Positions 1 to 9,960 of a stretch of 64,000 nt of DNA are shown here, piece by piece (positions within the stretch are counted from its first letter, which is position 1; each line of letters begins with the position of its first letter). The position numbers and the translations under genes are program-made. This DNA comes from Bin5 sp965208965 (GTDB lineage Bacteria > Chloroflexota > Anaerolineae > Caldilineales > Caldilineaceae). The stretch spans positions 1,860,001 through 1,924,000 of the forward strand of contig OZ242384.1 in assembly GCA_965208965.1 (NCBI GenBank), read 5' to 3'. The notes below the pieces were generated by a model. That model searched no databases, was not told the DNA's origin, and saw nothing but the letters and a program-made list of their open reading frames with translations.

Positions 1-533
1 AAGCGGTGGCCGCCCGTGTGGGTGGTCTGCCAGACCTGGTCGCCTGCGTAGGCGGCCATGGCAAGGTAGACGGGTACGCCGAATTTGGCGCAGCAGCGGT
101 CGCGGCTGCCATTAGTACAGACGAGGAAAAGCGGTTCGTCATGTTTGTGGGCGGCGTAGCTCTCGGGCGCTGCGCGCATGTCGGCAACCATGCCGGGCAG
201 GTCCATGGCGGCGAGGTCGGTGAAATCGGCCAGACTAAAGCGGTAGAGCGCGGCGGTGTCCTCCTGCGAGAGGCCGATGAAAAAGCTGAAACCGGATCCG
301 TTGCGGGATTCGCCGTGTTTGATGAGCTGCAGGCGGGAGCCGGGTGTGGCCGCGACAGCCTGCTGCAGGTGCTCTTTGAGCGCGTCGTCCAGCTTGCTCT
401 CTTCCATGGCCTTGGCGCCCCAGACGGCGGGGTATTCGAGCACGAACCAGACGTCCGTACCGTTGCCGGCGGTACCGTAGATCTGTTCGCCGGCGGTCTG
501 TGAAAGCAGCGAACAGTAGATGTCCTGGGTCAT
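1..533 (-). CDS. Sucrase/ferredoxin-like family protein (C-terminal part outside window)
   Basis: Reading the minus strand from the ATG at 533 gives 177 codons that run off the left edge, so the C-terminus is missing. A purine-rich GGAGG lies a few bases upstream of the start. The sequence has the family hallmark of a cysteine-rich VCTNGSRDRCCAKFG stretch near residues 138-152, followed by VWQTTHTGGHR. This pattern is typical of the sucrase/ferredoxin-like (thioredoxin-fold ferredoxin) family, whose cysteines are thought to bind a 2Fe-2S cluster; the physiological partner is unknown. It is transcribed away from the MFS gene at 596-1954, which lies upstream on the same strand, so the two could be co-transcribed. 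Confidence 0.8.
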   Translation of the reverse strand, partial: MTQDIYCSLLSQTAGEQIYGTAGNGTDVWFVLEYPAVWGAKAMEESKLDDALKEHLQQAVAATPGSRLQLIKHGESRNGSGFSFFIGLSQEDTAALYRFSLADFTDLAAMDLPGMVADMRAAPESYAAHKHDEPLFLVCTNGSRDRCCAKFGVPVYLAMAAYAGDQVWQTTHTGGHR

Positions 534-595
534 TTTTTCCTCCCTGTTATAGACGTATTGCCAGAATATTGCCATGTTCGTGGACAGGGCGCAAG

Positions 596-1954
596 TCAGC
601 TGATTCCGTCTCCGCTTTCGACGGCATGGCGGGGGTCTGCTACCCAGAAGGCCATGAGCAGGACGCCGAGCAGGCCGGCGACGGCGCTGAGCGCGAAGAG
701 CCAGGTGTAGCTGACGGTGGCGAGCCAGCCGCCAAGGAGGGGCATGACGACGTTGATGGCGCCGATGATGGAGTTGGTGATGCCGACGTAGGTGGGGCGC
801 TGCTCGGGGCCGGTGAACTCGAGCACGATCATGAGACCGGAGACGAAGGTGGAGCTGAAGTAGACGCCGAGAAGAATGAAAACCAGGTAGTAGAGGAGCG
901 GCAGGGCGGCGAGGCCGGCGATCACGTAGCCCAGGGAAGCGGCAAACCCGCCGAGCACCAGTGCAACTTTGTGTCCTTTGCGGTCGGCGAGCAGCCCGAG
1001 CAGAAGATTGCTGGCGGACTGGCCGGCGAGGAGGGCGACGGTGTAGTTGCCGACCGTGCCGCCGGAGACGTCCCATTTGCTGATGGCGGCCGCTGTGACA
1101 AACGCCAGGCCCATGCCGCTGACGGCGAGCAGGCCGCGGGCGGTGAGGAAGCGGCGGAAGTTCTGATCGCGGCGCAGGATGCGGCCGAGCCTGGTCCAGA
1201 TACGGAGGCGGTTTTCTTCGGTGCGGGGGACCTGACGCACCGGTTCGCGGGTGAGGGCGAGGACGGCCCAGCCGGCGAACATGAGGATGGTGGCGAACCC
1301 GAAGAGGATGAGGAAGTTGCGGGGGAAGGGCAGTGTCTCCAGGATGCGGCTGCTGCCCAGGGCGCCGAGCGCGCCGGCGATGCCGCCGACGAACATGGTC
1401 ACGCCCATGAGGCGGCCGCGGCGGGTGGCGGGAAAGCAGACGGCGAGGAGGTCCTGCCAGGCGGGCGCGATGATGCCGGCGCCGAAGTTGTAGATGGCGA
1501 ACGCCAGGAGGAAAAGGCCCAGGGCCCAGGAAGGCGACCGGACCGCGAGCAGCGTTGTTGCCGTGAGTAGGACGAGCGGAAGACGTTCCAGGAAGAATCC
1601 GAGATTGATCAGCCAGGGCTTTTTGCGGTCCGTTCGTTCAATGGGGCCTGCGCTGAAGAGCTGGGGAAAGAACCAGCCGCCGTTGGCGATGACAGCGAGC
1701 AGACCGAAGTAGAAGGGGTTGTCGGTGAGTCTGCTGACGAAGAAGGGGAGGATGGTCGTTGCCGACATGAGGCTCTGCGCCAGCAGGAAGAGGGCGCCGT
1801 CGGCTACGTTAACGGTGAAGTTCCAGTTGTAGTTGCGCCAAACTTCGGCCTCGACGTCCTCATCGGAGCGGACGGCGGCAGGCAGGTCGGCCTGCAACAT
1901 GCGGCGCACCATCGCGATGGCGAACCGGCGGGCGGGGATAATGGTTCCGAGCAT
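596..1954 (-). CDS. MFS transporter
   Basis: A 452-residue membrane protein with about twelve hydrophobic segments, as expected for the major facilitator superfamily. It has MFS-like loop motifs: ERTDRKKPW after the second helix pair, FPATRRGRLMG in the middle, and LADRKGHKVAL at the start of the second half. The first 45 residues are soluble and charged. The substrate cannot be told from sequence; family members of this kind are proton-driven exporters or importers of small molecules. The gap of 62 nt to the sucrase/ferredoxin-like gene on the same strand suggests a common transcript. The start at 1954 gives a slightly long N-terminus, and a later methionine (residue 15 or 19) is possible. 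Confidence 0.8.
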   Translation of the reverse strand: MLGTIIPARRFAIAMVRRMLQADLPAAVRSDEDVEAEVWRNYNWNFTVNVADGALFLLAQSLMSATTILPFFVSRLTDNPFYFGLLAVIANGGWFFPQLFSAGPIERTDRKKPWLINLGFFLERLPLVLLTATTLLAVRSPSWALGLFLLAFAIYNFGAGIIAPAWQDLLAVCFPATRRGRLMGVTMFVGGIAGALGALGSSRILETLPFPRNFLILFGFATILMFAGWAVLALTREPVRQVPRTEENRLRIWTRLGRILRRDQNFRRFLTARGLLAVSGMGLAFVTAAAISKWDVSGGTVGNYTVALLAGQSASNLLLGLLADRKGHKVALVLGGFAASLGYVIAGLAALPLLYYLVFILLGVYFSSTFVSGLMIVLEFTGPEQRPTYVGITNSIIGAINVVMPLLGGWLATVSYTWLFALSAVAGLLGVLLMAFWVADPRHAVESGDGIS

Positions 1955-2131
1955 CGGGACTGCAGTGGTCAGGTGATCAAGTGGTCAGTGATTACTGAAG
2001 TATAGGCGGGTTGGGGCTGCTGCGCTACTTTATGGGGCTGTGTATAATTGTGCCGTGGGCTCCTGCGGGGAAGAGGCAGAGGGCCGAGAAGCTGACTCCT
2101 ACACGATAGATGGAAGCGAGTGTGATCTGAA

Positions 2132-4174
<2,043 letters not shown>

Positions 4175-4184
4175 AACTGCAATG

Positions 4185-4207
4185 ATCAGTGGTCAGTAGT
4201 CAGTGGC
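4185..4207. repeat. Short GTCAGT-type intergenic repeat
   Basis: Just after the oxidoreductase stop codon the spacer reads as tandem variants of the heptamer-like unit GTCAGTG/GTCAGTA. Related strings occur beside stop codons at about 1969-1990, 5670-5697, 36066-36088, 44815-44825 and 55215-55240 of this window. They fall only in spacers, which identifies them as a dispersed short repetitive family and not as gene parts. Confidence 0.55.
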
Positions 4208-4215
4208 TGGGCGGA

Positions 4216-5013
4216 CTAGCGGAGAGGAGGACCGACCAGGGTGACGGTCTGGAAGGCGGCGAAAAAGAGGAGCGCGCAGAGGAGGGTCCAGGCCAGATTG
4301 CGGGCGATGCTTGCTTCGCGGATGAGGGGCTGGCGGCCGAAGCTGAGAATGGAGGGCGCGCGGTAGCGGGGCAGAAGGCCGCTGGCGACGATGGCGCCGC
4401 CGGCGAGGCCGCCCAGGTGGCCCCAGTTGTCGACGTTGGTGACCGAGAAACCGAGGAAAAGGTTGATGACCAGAATCGCAACCGCGGACTGGAGCATCGA
4501 CTTCCCCTGCCGGCCCATGTTTTCCCGATAGCGATAGAAATAAACGATGGTTGCGCCGAGCAGGGCGAAGACGGCGCCGGATGCCCCTGCGGAGAGGGCG
4601 GGCGAGAAGGCGTAGCTGGCGATGCTGCCGAGCAGGCCGCCGAGGAGGTAGATCACGGCGAAACGGATATGGCCGAAATGGCCTTCGATGATGGGGCCGA
4701 GCCAGAAGAGGCCGATGAGGTTGGAGATGAGATGGATGGGACCGATGTGGAGGAACATGGCCGTGAAGAGCCGCCAACTCTGACCCTGCATGATATGCCA
4801 GTTGGACTTCATGCCGAGGTCAAAGAGAACCTGCAGATTGGTGGGGCCGTTCCAGACGCGGTATTCGTACAGCCCGTAGAGGAAAGTGACGGCAAAGGCG
4901 AGCAGGTTGACGGCGATCAGGGCGCGGCTGACGCGCGGGGGGACGAGGGGGATGAAGAAGGTCGGCGCCGGGGGCGGGCCGTCCGGGCGGGGCTCGTTGC
5001 CGAAGAGGTTCAT
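4216..5013 (-). CDS. Rhomboid family intramembrane serine protease
   Basis: A 265-residue polytopic membrane protein with the rhomboid catalytic set. The nucleophile serine is in GASG (about residue 145), the catalytic histidine in NVDNWGHLGG (about residue 199), and the oxyanion-type HLISN lies near residues 94-98. Six hydrophobic segments are visible, matching the minimal bacterial rhomboid core. Family members cleave single-pass membrane proteins within the bilayer; the substrate here is unknown. The ATG at 5013 lies 10 nt past the stop of guanylate kinase, so the two genes form a tight minus-strand unit. The N-terminal 30 residues are proline-rich and cytosolic. Confidence 0.9.
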   Translation of the reverse strand: MNLFGNEPRPDGPPPAPTFFIPLVPPRVSRALIAVNLLAFAVTFLYGLYEYRVWNGPTNLQVLFDLGMKSNWHIMQGQSWRLFTAMFLHIGPIHLISNLIGLFWLGPIIEGHFGHIRFAVIYLLGGLLGSIASYAFSPALSAGASGAVFALLGATIVYFYRYRENMGRQGKSMLQSAVAILVINLFLGFSVTNVDNWGHLGGLAGGAIVASGLLPRYRAPSILSFGRQPLIREASIARNLAWTLLCALLFFAAFQTVTLVGPPLR

Positions 5014-5023
5014 CGCGCCCAGT

Positions 5024-5686
5024 CTATAGATCTACCGGAGACCAGTCCACACGGCATTTTTCGGCCTGAATGATGCTGATCACCTTGTCGACGGTCTCTT
5101 CCTGGCGGTCGTCGCGATTGACGACGACATAATGGAAATCCTGCAGGTGCTGCATCTCCTTGCGGGCGGTGGCGATGCGCATTTTGAGCCTGTCGGGTGT
5201 TTCGGTTTTGCGCTCCAGCAGGCGGCGCATCTGCTCCTCTTCACTTTCGGCCACCAGAAAAATGGTTACGGCTTCGGGGATGAGGCGGCGGATGGTGGCT
5301 GCGCCCTGCACGTCGATGCGGAGGATGACGTCCTTGCCGCTTGCCAGGGCCTTGCGCACGTGGGATTTGGGGATGCCTTTGTAGTCGCCGTAAACGACAG
5401 CGTATTCCAGGAGGTCATTGGCGTCGATCAGTTCGGCGAATTCGCCGACAGACACGAAATGGTAGTCGACGCCTTCGACTTCAGCCGGGCGGCGGGGCCG
5501 GGTGGTGGTGGTTACGACGAAATGGAAGGGAAGATCCCTCTGCTTCATCAGCGCCAGCGTGGTGTCTTTGCCGACGCCGCTGGGCCCGGAGAGAACAACC
5601 AGAATCGGATGGGGCTGATTCTGCCGGGCGTAGATTGGCGTTACATCGTCCTGAATGTCTGACATGGGATAGTGGTCGGTGGTCAA
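5024..5686 (-). CDS. gmk: Guanylate kinase
   Basis: This enzyme phosphorylates GMP to GDP with ATP, an essential step of purine nucleotide supply. The P-loop SGPSGVGKDT is near residues 33-42, followed by the GMP-binding TTTTRPRRPAEVEGVDYHF segment and the lid with RLLERKTETPDRLKMR. All family motifs are present over about 200 residues. The open frame begins at 5686 (MTTDHYP), but a second methionine at 5665 (MSDIQDD) is equally plausible, because neither has a clear Shine-Dalgarno sequence and the first would overlap the GTCAGT-like repeat at 5670-5697. It is followed at 10 nt by the rhomboid gene. Confidence 0.93.
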   Translation of the reverse strand: MTTDHYPMSDIQDDVTPIYARQNQPHPILVVLSGPSGVGKDTTLALMKQRDLPFHFVVTTTTRPRRPAEVEGVDYHFVSVGEFAELIDANDLLEYAVVYGDYKGIPKSHVRKALASGKDVILRIDVQGAATIRRLIPEAVTIFLVAESEEEQMRRLLERKTETPDRLKMRIATARKEMQHLQDFHYVVVNRDDRQEETVDKVISIIQAEKCRVDWSPVDL

Positions 5687-5757
5687 TGGCTAGTGGCTTG
5701 CGTTCACTATTGGCTAATCTTCTGTCGCGACCGCTTTGGGCCGGAGTTTTGGCTGGA

Positions 5758-5763
5758 TATAAT
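5758..5763 (+). promoter_or_regulatory. Candidate -10 element upstream of the FmdB gene
   Basis: A perfect TATAAT stands at 5758-5763 in the divergent spacer between gmk and the FmdB-type gene. A TTGGGC at 5736-5741, with a 16-nt spacer, is only a weak -35. The following 150 nt is AT-richer than the surroundings and carries no gene. Assignment rests on sequence match alone. Confidence 0.35.
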
Positions 5764-5924
5764 GATGCACAGTTGGAAGTTCCATGCTTGGAACAGTATG
5801 CAAAATCAGTATAGTTCAAATAAATAATGGGTGAAAAATTCAGGCGTGTATGGATTTTGCGCCGGGGTGGAACGGCGGGGGATATGCCTCTACATGATGG
5901 GGAGGCGGGGGACAATTGGGGCCG

Positions 5925-6329
5925 ATGCCGATTTACGAGTACTTCTGTTTTGACTGCAAGAAGCGGGTGAGTGTGCTGTTTCGGACGATGGCGGAGGCGG
6001 ACGCGGGCGCTGCTGCCTGTCCGGACTGTGCGGGGCAGCGGCTGCGGCGGCTCATGAGCCGGCTGCGGGTGCTGCGTTCGGAGGAGAACCGGATCGAGTC
6101 GATGGCGGAGGACTCTTCGCTGCTGTCCGGGTTGGAGCAGGAGGATCCGCGGGCGCTGGCGCATTTCATGCGCAAGATGAGCGACGAGACGGGCGAGCCG
6201 CTGGATGATGAGATGAACGAGGTGATGGACCGGCTGGATTCGGGTGAGAGCCCGGAGTCGATTGAGTCTTCGATGCCGGAGGCGGGCGAGGGTGATGATG
6301 GCGGCGCGCCGGGGCTGGGCGGGCTGTAG
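5925..6329 (+). CDS. FmdB family zinc ribbon protein
   Basis: A small protein that starts MPIYEYFCFDCKKR, the invariant opening of the FmdB putative regulatory family, with paired cysteines CFDC and CPDC that form a zinc ribbon in residues 7-40. The ATG at 5925 is preferred over an upstream in-frame TTG at 5916 because the family starts exactly at MPIYEY and GGAGGCGGGG lies upstream. The C-terminal 90 residues are acidic and low in complexity. Function in the family is poorly known (first named in formamidase/methane-gene regulation). It is convergent with the cyclic-di-AMP receptor gene, whose stop is 6 nt away. Confidence 0.88.
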   Translation: MPIYEYFCFDCKKRVSVLFRTMAEADAGAAACPDCAGQRLRRLMSRLRVLRSEENRIESMAEDSSLLSGLEQEDPRALAHFMRKMSDETGEPLDDEMNEVMDRLDSGESPESIESSMPEAGEGDDGGAPGLGGL

Positions 6330-6335
6330 GGGCGG

Positions 6336-6665
6336 TTATATCTTTTCGAAGTGATCGACGGGGACGACGAAGATAGTGGCGCCGCCGACCTGTTTTTCGA
6401 CGGGTGTGGGGATGTGCATTTCGCCGGGTTCCATGACGGGGGGCAGGGGTGTGACGTATTGGATGCGGCTGGTGCAGCTTTCGCGGAAGACGGTGAGGAC
6501 GTCTTCGACCTGCTCGTCCTCGACGCCGCAGAAGATGGTGGCGTTGCCGATGCGGAGGAAGCCGCCGCGGGTGCCGGAAATGGTGGCGGAGTAGCCGCGG
6601 CGTCCGAGGCGGTCGAGGAGGTTGGGGCTGTCTTCTTCGTTGACGATGGCGATGACTAACTTCAT
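6336..6665 (-). CDS. Cyclic-di-AMP receptor (PII-like, DUF970)
   Basis: The 109-residue product matches the PstA/DarA/YaaQ family of PII-like trimers that bind cyclic-di-AMP. It opens MKLVIAIVNEEDSPNLLDRL, then has the RRGYSATISGTRGGFLRIGNAT segment of the ligand pocket and the G-V-E-D-E-QVEDVL turn. In Firmicutes this gene also sits next to tmk, as it does here (tmk start upstream on the same strand), which supports the call. The protein is thought to translate cyclic-di-AMP level into protein contacts through its flexible loops. No cyclic-di-AMP synthase is in the window. A 177-nt spacer separates it from tmk and holds no gene. Confidence 0.9.
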   Translation of the reverse strand: MKLVIAIVNEEDSPNLLDRLGRRGYSATISGTRGGFLRIGNATIFCGVEDEQVEDVLTVFRESCTSRIQYVTPLPPVMEPGEMHIPTPVEKQVGGATIFVVPVDHFEKI

Positions 6666-6842
6666 TGTTCTTGTTTTTGGTTTTCAGTCACCCCGCTTGT
6701 ACGGGGGAGGTTGTTGGGCGCCGCCCCCAGGGACGTGCGCCGCTTCTCTCTTTGGCGGCCTGTTGTTGTTACATTCTTGAACAGTCTTTCCCTTTCGTCA
6801 ACTTGGCTTTGTGGCCGGAGGCCCGTGCTCGGTAGAGACGCT

Positions 6843-7469
6843 TCAGCGGCTGGGCGCGTGCGCGGTGGGCTTGTCTTGAACTGCGCGGACGACCTCTTGA
6901 TGGACTTCCTCAAGTGAACGGCCGGCGTTGATGATGACCCAGCGCCCCGGCTCCTGCGCGATCATCTCATGGTAGCCAGCCTCTACGCGACGATAGAAAG
7001 CCAGTCCCTGCACGTCCAACCGGTTCTGGTAGTCCGCCAGTTTGCGTCTGATCCCTTCCTCAGGCGGCAGATCCAGGTAGAAGGTCAGATCAGGGCTAAG
7101 CCCGCCGGTGGCGAAACTGATCAGGCGCTTCAACTCCTCGATATCCTGCTCACGCCCGTAGCCCTGGTAGGCGACAGTGCTGTCGGCGAAGCGATCGCAC
7201 AGGACAACCTTGCCCTCTGACAGCGCGGGACGAATCTCCTGTTCGATCAGCTGGGCGCGGGCGGCGTTGAAGAGCAGCGTCTCGGTGCGGGCGTGCATCT
7301 TCTCATGCTCCATATCCAGCAACACTTGCCGGATTCTTTCACCGATGTCCGTCCCCCCCGGCTCGCGAGTCACCTGAACGTTCTGCCCACTTTTGCGCAG
7401 ATACTCCTCCAGCAGATGGATCTGCGTAGACTTGCCGCTGCCGTCCGATCCTTCGAATGTTATAAACAT
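6843..7469 (-). CDS. tmk: Thymidylate kinase
   Basis: This enzyme converts dTMP to dTDP for DNA synthesis. The P-loop EGSDGSGKST is at residues 6-15, the DRF/DR motif appears as LCDRFADSTVAYQGYGR, and LDLPPEEGIRRK forms the lid region. The frame is open much further upstream, but the extra 99 residues are serine/proline-rich shadow sequence lying over the R3H gene. The ATG at 7469 gives the family's usual 208 residues and places the start 19 nt after the R3H-ATPase stop. The final residues (TAHAPSR) are variable. It is probably co-transcribed with the upstream ATPase. Confidence 0.93.
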   Translation of the reverse strand: MFITFEGSDGSGKSTQIHLLEEYLRKSGQNVQVTREPGGTDIGERIRQVLLDMEHEKMHARTETLLFNAARAQLIEQEIRPALSEGKVVLCDRFADSTVAYQGYGREQDIEELKRLISFATGGLSPDLTFYLDLPPEEGIRRKLADYQNRLDVQGLAFYRRVEAGYHEMIAQEPGRWVIINAGRSLEEVHQEVVRAVQDKPTAHAPSR

Positions 7470-7488
7470 TGCGTATTTTCGGCGGCGC

Positions 7489-9111
7489 TCAGGAGGGGCT
7501 GAAGATGCGAACGCAACGGTGTGGTTCGCGGCCGTAGCTGTGGCTGATGAGGTTGGCGGTGCGGGCCAGCTGGTGCTGCTGGCTGCGGATGGAGGCCGCC
7601 TGGGGGCTGAGCTCGACCGACTTTTCCCCTTTGAGGAGGCGCTGGATGGCGTGCTGGGTTTCGCGCATCGCCGAGTCGAAGACGAGGTCGGGATCGTCGC
7701 GGCGCAGCTGGAAGACATCGAGCAGGTACTGCTCCATCTGGGTGACGGTGTTGCTGCGGAGGACATAGACGGGCACGTTCTGGCGTTCGGCGTCGGCGAT
7801 GGGCGGGGGTTTCTGGCGGAAGTAGTTTTTCAGGGTCATGACGATGTCGGCGTCGTGCAGCTCTTTGACGACCTGGATCGGGACCTTGAGATTTTGAGCT
7901 GCGGTGCGCAAGCGGTTCTGACCGATGCCGTAGGCGAAGACGCGAACGGCCTTGCGCTGGCCGTCGCCGTTGGGCTGGGCGGCGTCGTCGGCGATATTTT
8001 GCGCCATGTGGGCGGCGCGTTCCTCGGCGCGTCTGCCGCGCTGGCGGCGCCGGCCCCCGCCGCTGCTTTCGGGGCCCTGGCGGCTCTGACCGATGCGGCC
8101 GGGCCGTTCCTGGTTTTCGACGGACTCGATGTGGACCTGGTTGTCTCTGTTGACGTAGCGGGTCTCGGGGGAGAGGGTCCAGCCGCGCAGGAGTGAGTCG
8201 ACTGCCTCGGCGACCTTGTGGTGGACGATCATGCGCTGCCGTTCCTGGATTTCGATGAGCACGTCGAAGGTGGGTGGGGCTTTGCGCTCGAGGACGGTCT
8301 TCTGGGTGCCGCGGCGGCGGGCCTCCTCGTCGGACAGGGTGACGGTGTCGATGCCGCCGACCAGGTCGGAGAGAGTGGGGTTCATGAGCAGGTTTTCGAG
8401 CGTATTGCCGTGGGCGGTGCCGATGAGCTGCACGCCGCGTTCGGCGATGGTGCGGGCGGCTACGGCTTCGAGCTCGCGGCCGATTTCGTCGATGATGATG
8501 GCTTCGGGCATGTGGTTTTCGACGGCTTCGATCATGACTTCGTGCTGCAGGGTGGGTGTTGCGACCTGCATGCGGCGGGCGCGGCCGATGGACGGGTGGG
8601 GGATGTCGCCGTCGCCGGCGATTTCGTTGCTGGTATCGACGATGACGACGCGCTGTTTGTCGCTGAGCACGCGGGAGGCTTCGCGCAGAAGCGTGGTCTT
8701 GCCGACGCCGGGGCGGCCGAGGAGGAGGAGGCTGCTGCCGCTGGTGATGATGTCCTGGATAATGTCGATGACGCCGTAGACGGCGCGGCCGACGCGGCAG
8801 GTGAGGCCGATTACGGTGCCCTTGCGGTTGCGGATGGCAGAGATGCGGTGGAGCGTGCGTTCGATGCCGGCGCGGTTGTCGGCGCCAAAGTCGCCGATGT
8901 TGTCGATGACGTGTTGGAGGTCGTCGCGGGTGATCTCTTCGGGGCTGAGGCAGACTTCGCCGTCGGGGAAACGCGCTTCGGGCAGGCGGCCGAGGTCCAT
9001 GACGATTTCGATAAGATCGCTGGCGCGACCGAGCTTCTGCAGGGCAGCGCGGATGTGCTCCGGGAGAACGGCGAGGAGGAGATCCAGGTCATCTGCTATG
9101 TATAGGGTCAT
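7489..9111 (-). CDS. R3H domain AAA ATPase, Ycf45/SpoIIIAA-like
   Basis: A 540-residue protein whose first half is a single-stranded nucleic acid ATPase of the Ycf45 type: Walker A GRPGVGKTT near residues 132-140, Walker B EAIIIDEIG near 205, and the SNEIAGDGDIPHPSIGRARRMQV loop typical of the family. The second half has a basic, arginine/glycine-rich linker (around residues 345-370) and then a region compatible with an R3H nucleic-acid-binding domain and DNA/RNA contacts. Homologues are common in Chloroflexota, Cyanobacteria and plastids; their role is unclear. It heads the tmk unit. An IS5-family element ends only 18 nt upstream of this ATG, so the native promoter is probably displaced. Confidence 0.85.
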   Translation of the reverse strand: MTLYIADDLDLLLAVLPEHIRAALQKLGRASDLIEIVMDLGRLPEARFPDGEVCLSPEEITRDDLQHVIDNIGDFGADNRAGIERTLHRISAIRNRKGTVIGLTCRVGRAVYGVIDIIQDIITSGSSLLLLGRPGVGKTTLLREASRVLSDKQRVVIVDTSNEIAGDGDIPHPSIGRARRMQVATPTLQHEVMIEAVENHMPEAIIIDEIGRELEAVAARTIAERGVQLIGTAHGNTLENLLMNPTLSDLVGGIDTVTLSDEEARRRGTQKTVLERKAPPTFDVLIEIQERQRMIVHHKVAEAVDSLLRGWTLSPETRYVNRDNQVHIESVENQERPGRIGQSRQGPESSGGGRRRQRGRRAEERAAHMAQNIADDAAQPNGDGQRKAVRVFAYGIGQNRLRTAAQNLKVPIQVVKELHDADIVMTLKNYFRQKPPPIADAERQNVPVYVLRSNTVTQMEQYLLDVFQLRRDDPDLVFDSAMRETQHAIQRLLKGEKSVELSPQAASIRSQQHQLARTANLISHSYGREPHRCVRIFSPS

Positions 9112-9181
9112 TTGAGTTCTGAGTTTTATCTAGGTCTCGTTGACATTTGATAAGTTTTGACACTTTGGCGACAATAGTAGG

Positions 9182-9538
9182 ATGTCTACAACGAAAATAG
9201 CCGACAATCAGTGGCAGAAACTTTATGCATTTTTGCAAGGACACCCACGTGCCTACGCAGGGCAAGAGAAAGAGTGTCGCCGTTTCGTTGAGGCAGTTCA
9301 CTGGATTCTGCGCACGGGCGCTCAGTGGCGTGAACTGCCAGACCGCTATGGCAAGTGGAACAGCGTCTTCAAGCGCTACGCACGCTGGGAAGAGAACGGT
9401 GTTTGGGCCGACATGTTTAAACAGTTCGCCCAGGACCCAGAGATGGCAGCAGTGATGCCCGATAGTACAGCTGTGCGCGCCCATATGTGCGCCGCGGGCG
9501 GGTCAAAAAAGGGGGCCCACAGCAGGAACAGTGCCTAG
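9182..9538 (+). CDS. IS5-family transposase, OrfA part
   Basis: The 118-residue frame encodes the N-terminal helix-turn-helix half of the transposase (SDNQWQKLYAFLQ-type opening, then WILRTGAQWRELP, a hallmark of this family) and the first catalytic aspartate in VMPDSTAVRAH near residue 97. It overlaps the OrfB frame by about 50 nt. A run AAAAAAGGGGG at about 9508-9518 sits inside the overlap; OrfB is in the -1 frame relative to OrfA, so ribosomal slippage there would make the fused enzyme, as known for the IS427 subgroup. The OrfA stop is the TAG at 9536-9538. Confidence 0.88.
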   Translation: MSTTKIADNQWQKLYAFLQGHPRAYAGQEKECRRFVEAVHWILRTGAQWRELPDRYGKWNSVFKRYARWEENGVWADMFKQFAQDPEMAAVMPDSTAVRAHMCAAGGSKKGAHSRNSA

Positions 9539-9960
9539 GTCGGAGCCGGGGCGGATTCAGCAGCAAGATCCATCTCCTCGTCGATGCCCTGGGCTTTCCC
9601 CTCAAGTTCATCTTGACCGGGGGTGAACGCCATGATATGACCCAAGTTGAAGCCTTGCTCGCCCCTTTCGATTTTGATGCCGTTATTGCCGACAAAGGCT
9701 ACGATTCGGACCCGTTGCGAGAGCAACTCGCAGCCCAACAGGTAAAGGTGGTCATCCCTTTCCGCAGCTATCGCAAGCAACCACGCGACTATGACCGCAT
9801 CCGCTACCGAGAACGCAACATCGTCGAACGTTTCATCAACAGAATCAAGTGGTGTCGACGCATTTTCACTCGCTATGACAAACTCGCACGTCGTTTCATC
9901 GCTTTCTTGCATTTTGCTTCTACACTGATCTGGCTCAATCGAAATGTCAACGAGCCCTAG
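9487..9960 (+). CDS. IS5-family transposase, OrfB part (reached by -1 frameshift)
   Basis: This frame supplies the C-terminal catalytic half: the second aspartate in AVIADKGYDSD and the glutamate in YRERNIVERFINRIK, which fits the Y-(2)-R-(3)-E-(6)-K signature exactly. It has no convincing start of its own; the first residues overlap OrfA, and translation probably comes from slippage at the A6G run near 9508. The frame stops at the very end of the right inverted repeat. No internal stop or missing catalytic residue is seen. Confidence 0.85.
   Translation: MRRGRVKKGGPQQEQCLGRSRGGFSSKIHLLVDALGFPLKFILTGGERHDMTQVEALLAPFDFDAVIADKGYDSDPLREQLAAQQVKVVIPFRSYRKQPRDYDRIRYRERNIVERFINRIKWCRRIFTRYDKLARRFIAFLHFASTLIWLNRNVNEP

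Larger units (their letters stand above)
9130..9960 (+). mobile_element. IS5-family insertion sequence (frameshift-type transposase)
   Basis: The element is about 831 bp with terminal inverted repeats of 19 bp at 9130-9148 (CTAGGTCTCGTTGACATTT) and 9942-9960 (its complement, with one mismatch). Both ends carry CTAG, which may be part of the repeat or a 4-bp target duplication; IS5-type elements often choose CTAG. Two overlapping frames encode the DDE transposase. Both look intact, so the copy may still be active. Confidence 0.88.

Noticed and set aside
500..1570. Long plus-strand frame (356 codons), Glu/Gly/Ala-rich
   Set aside because: It is the antisense shadow of the MFS transporter; no start signal and no protein-like segments.
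5341..5814. Plus-strand frame of 157 codons opposite gmk
   Set aside because: Arginine-rich shadow of guanylate kinase extending into the spacer.
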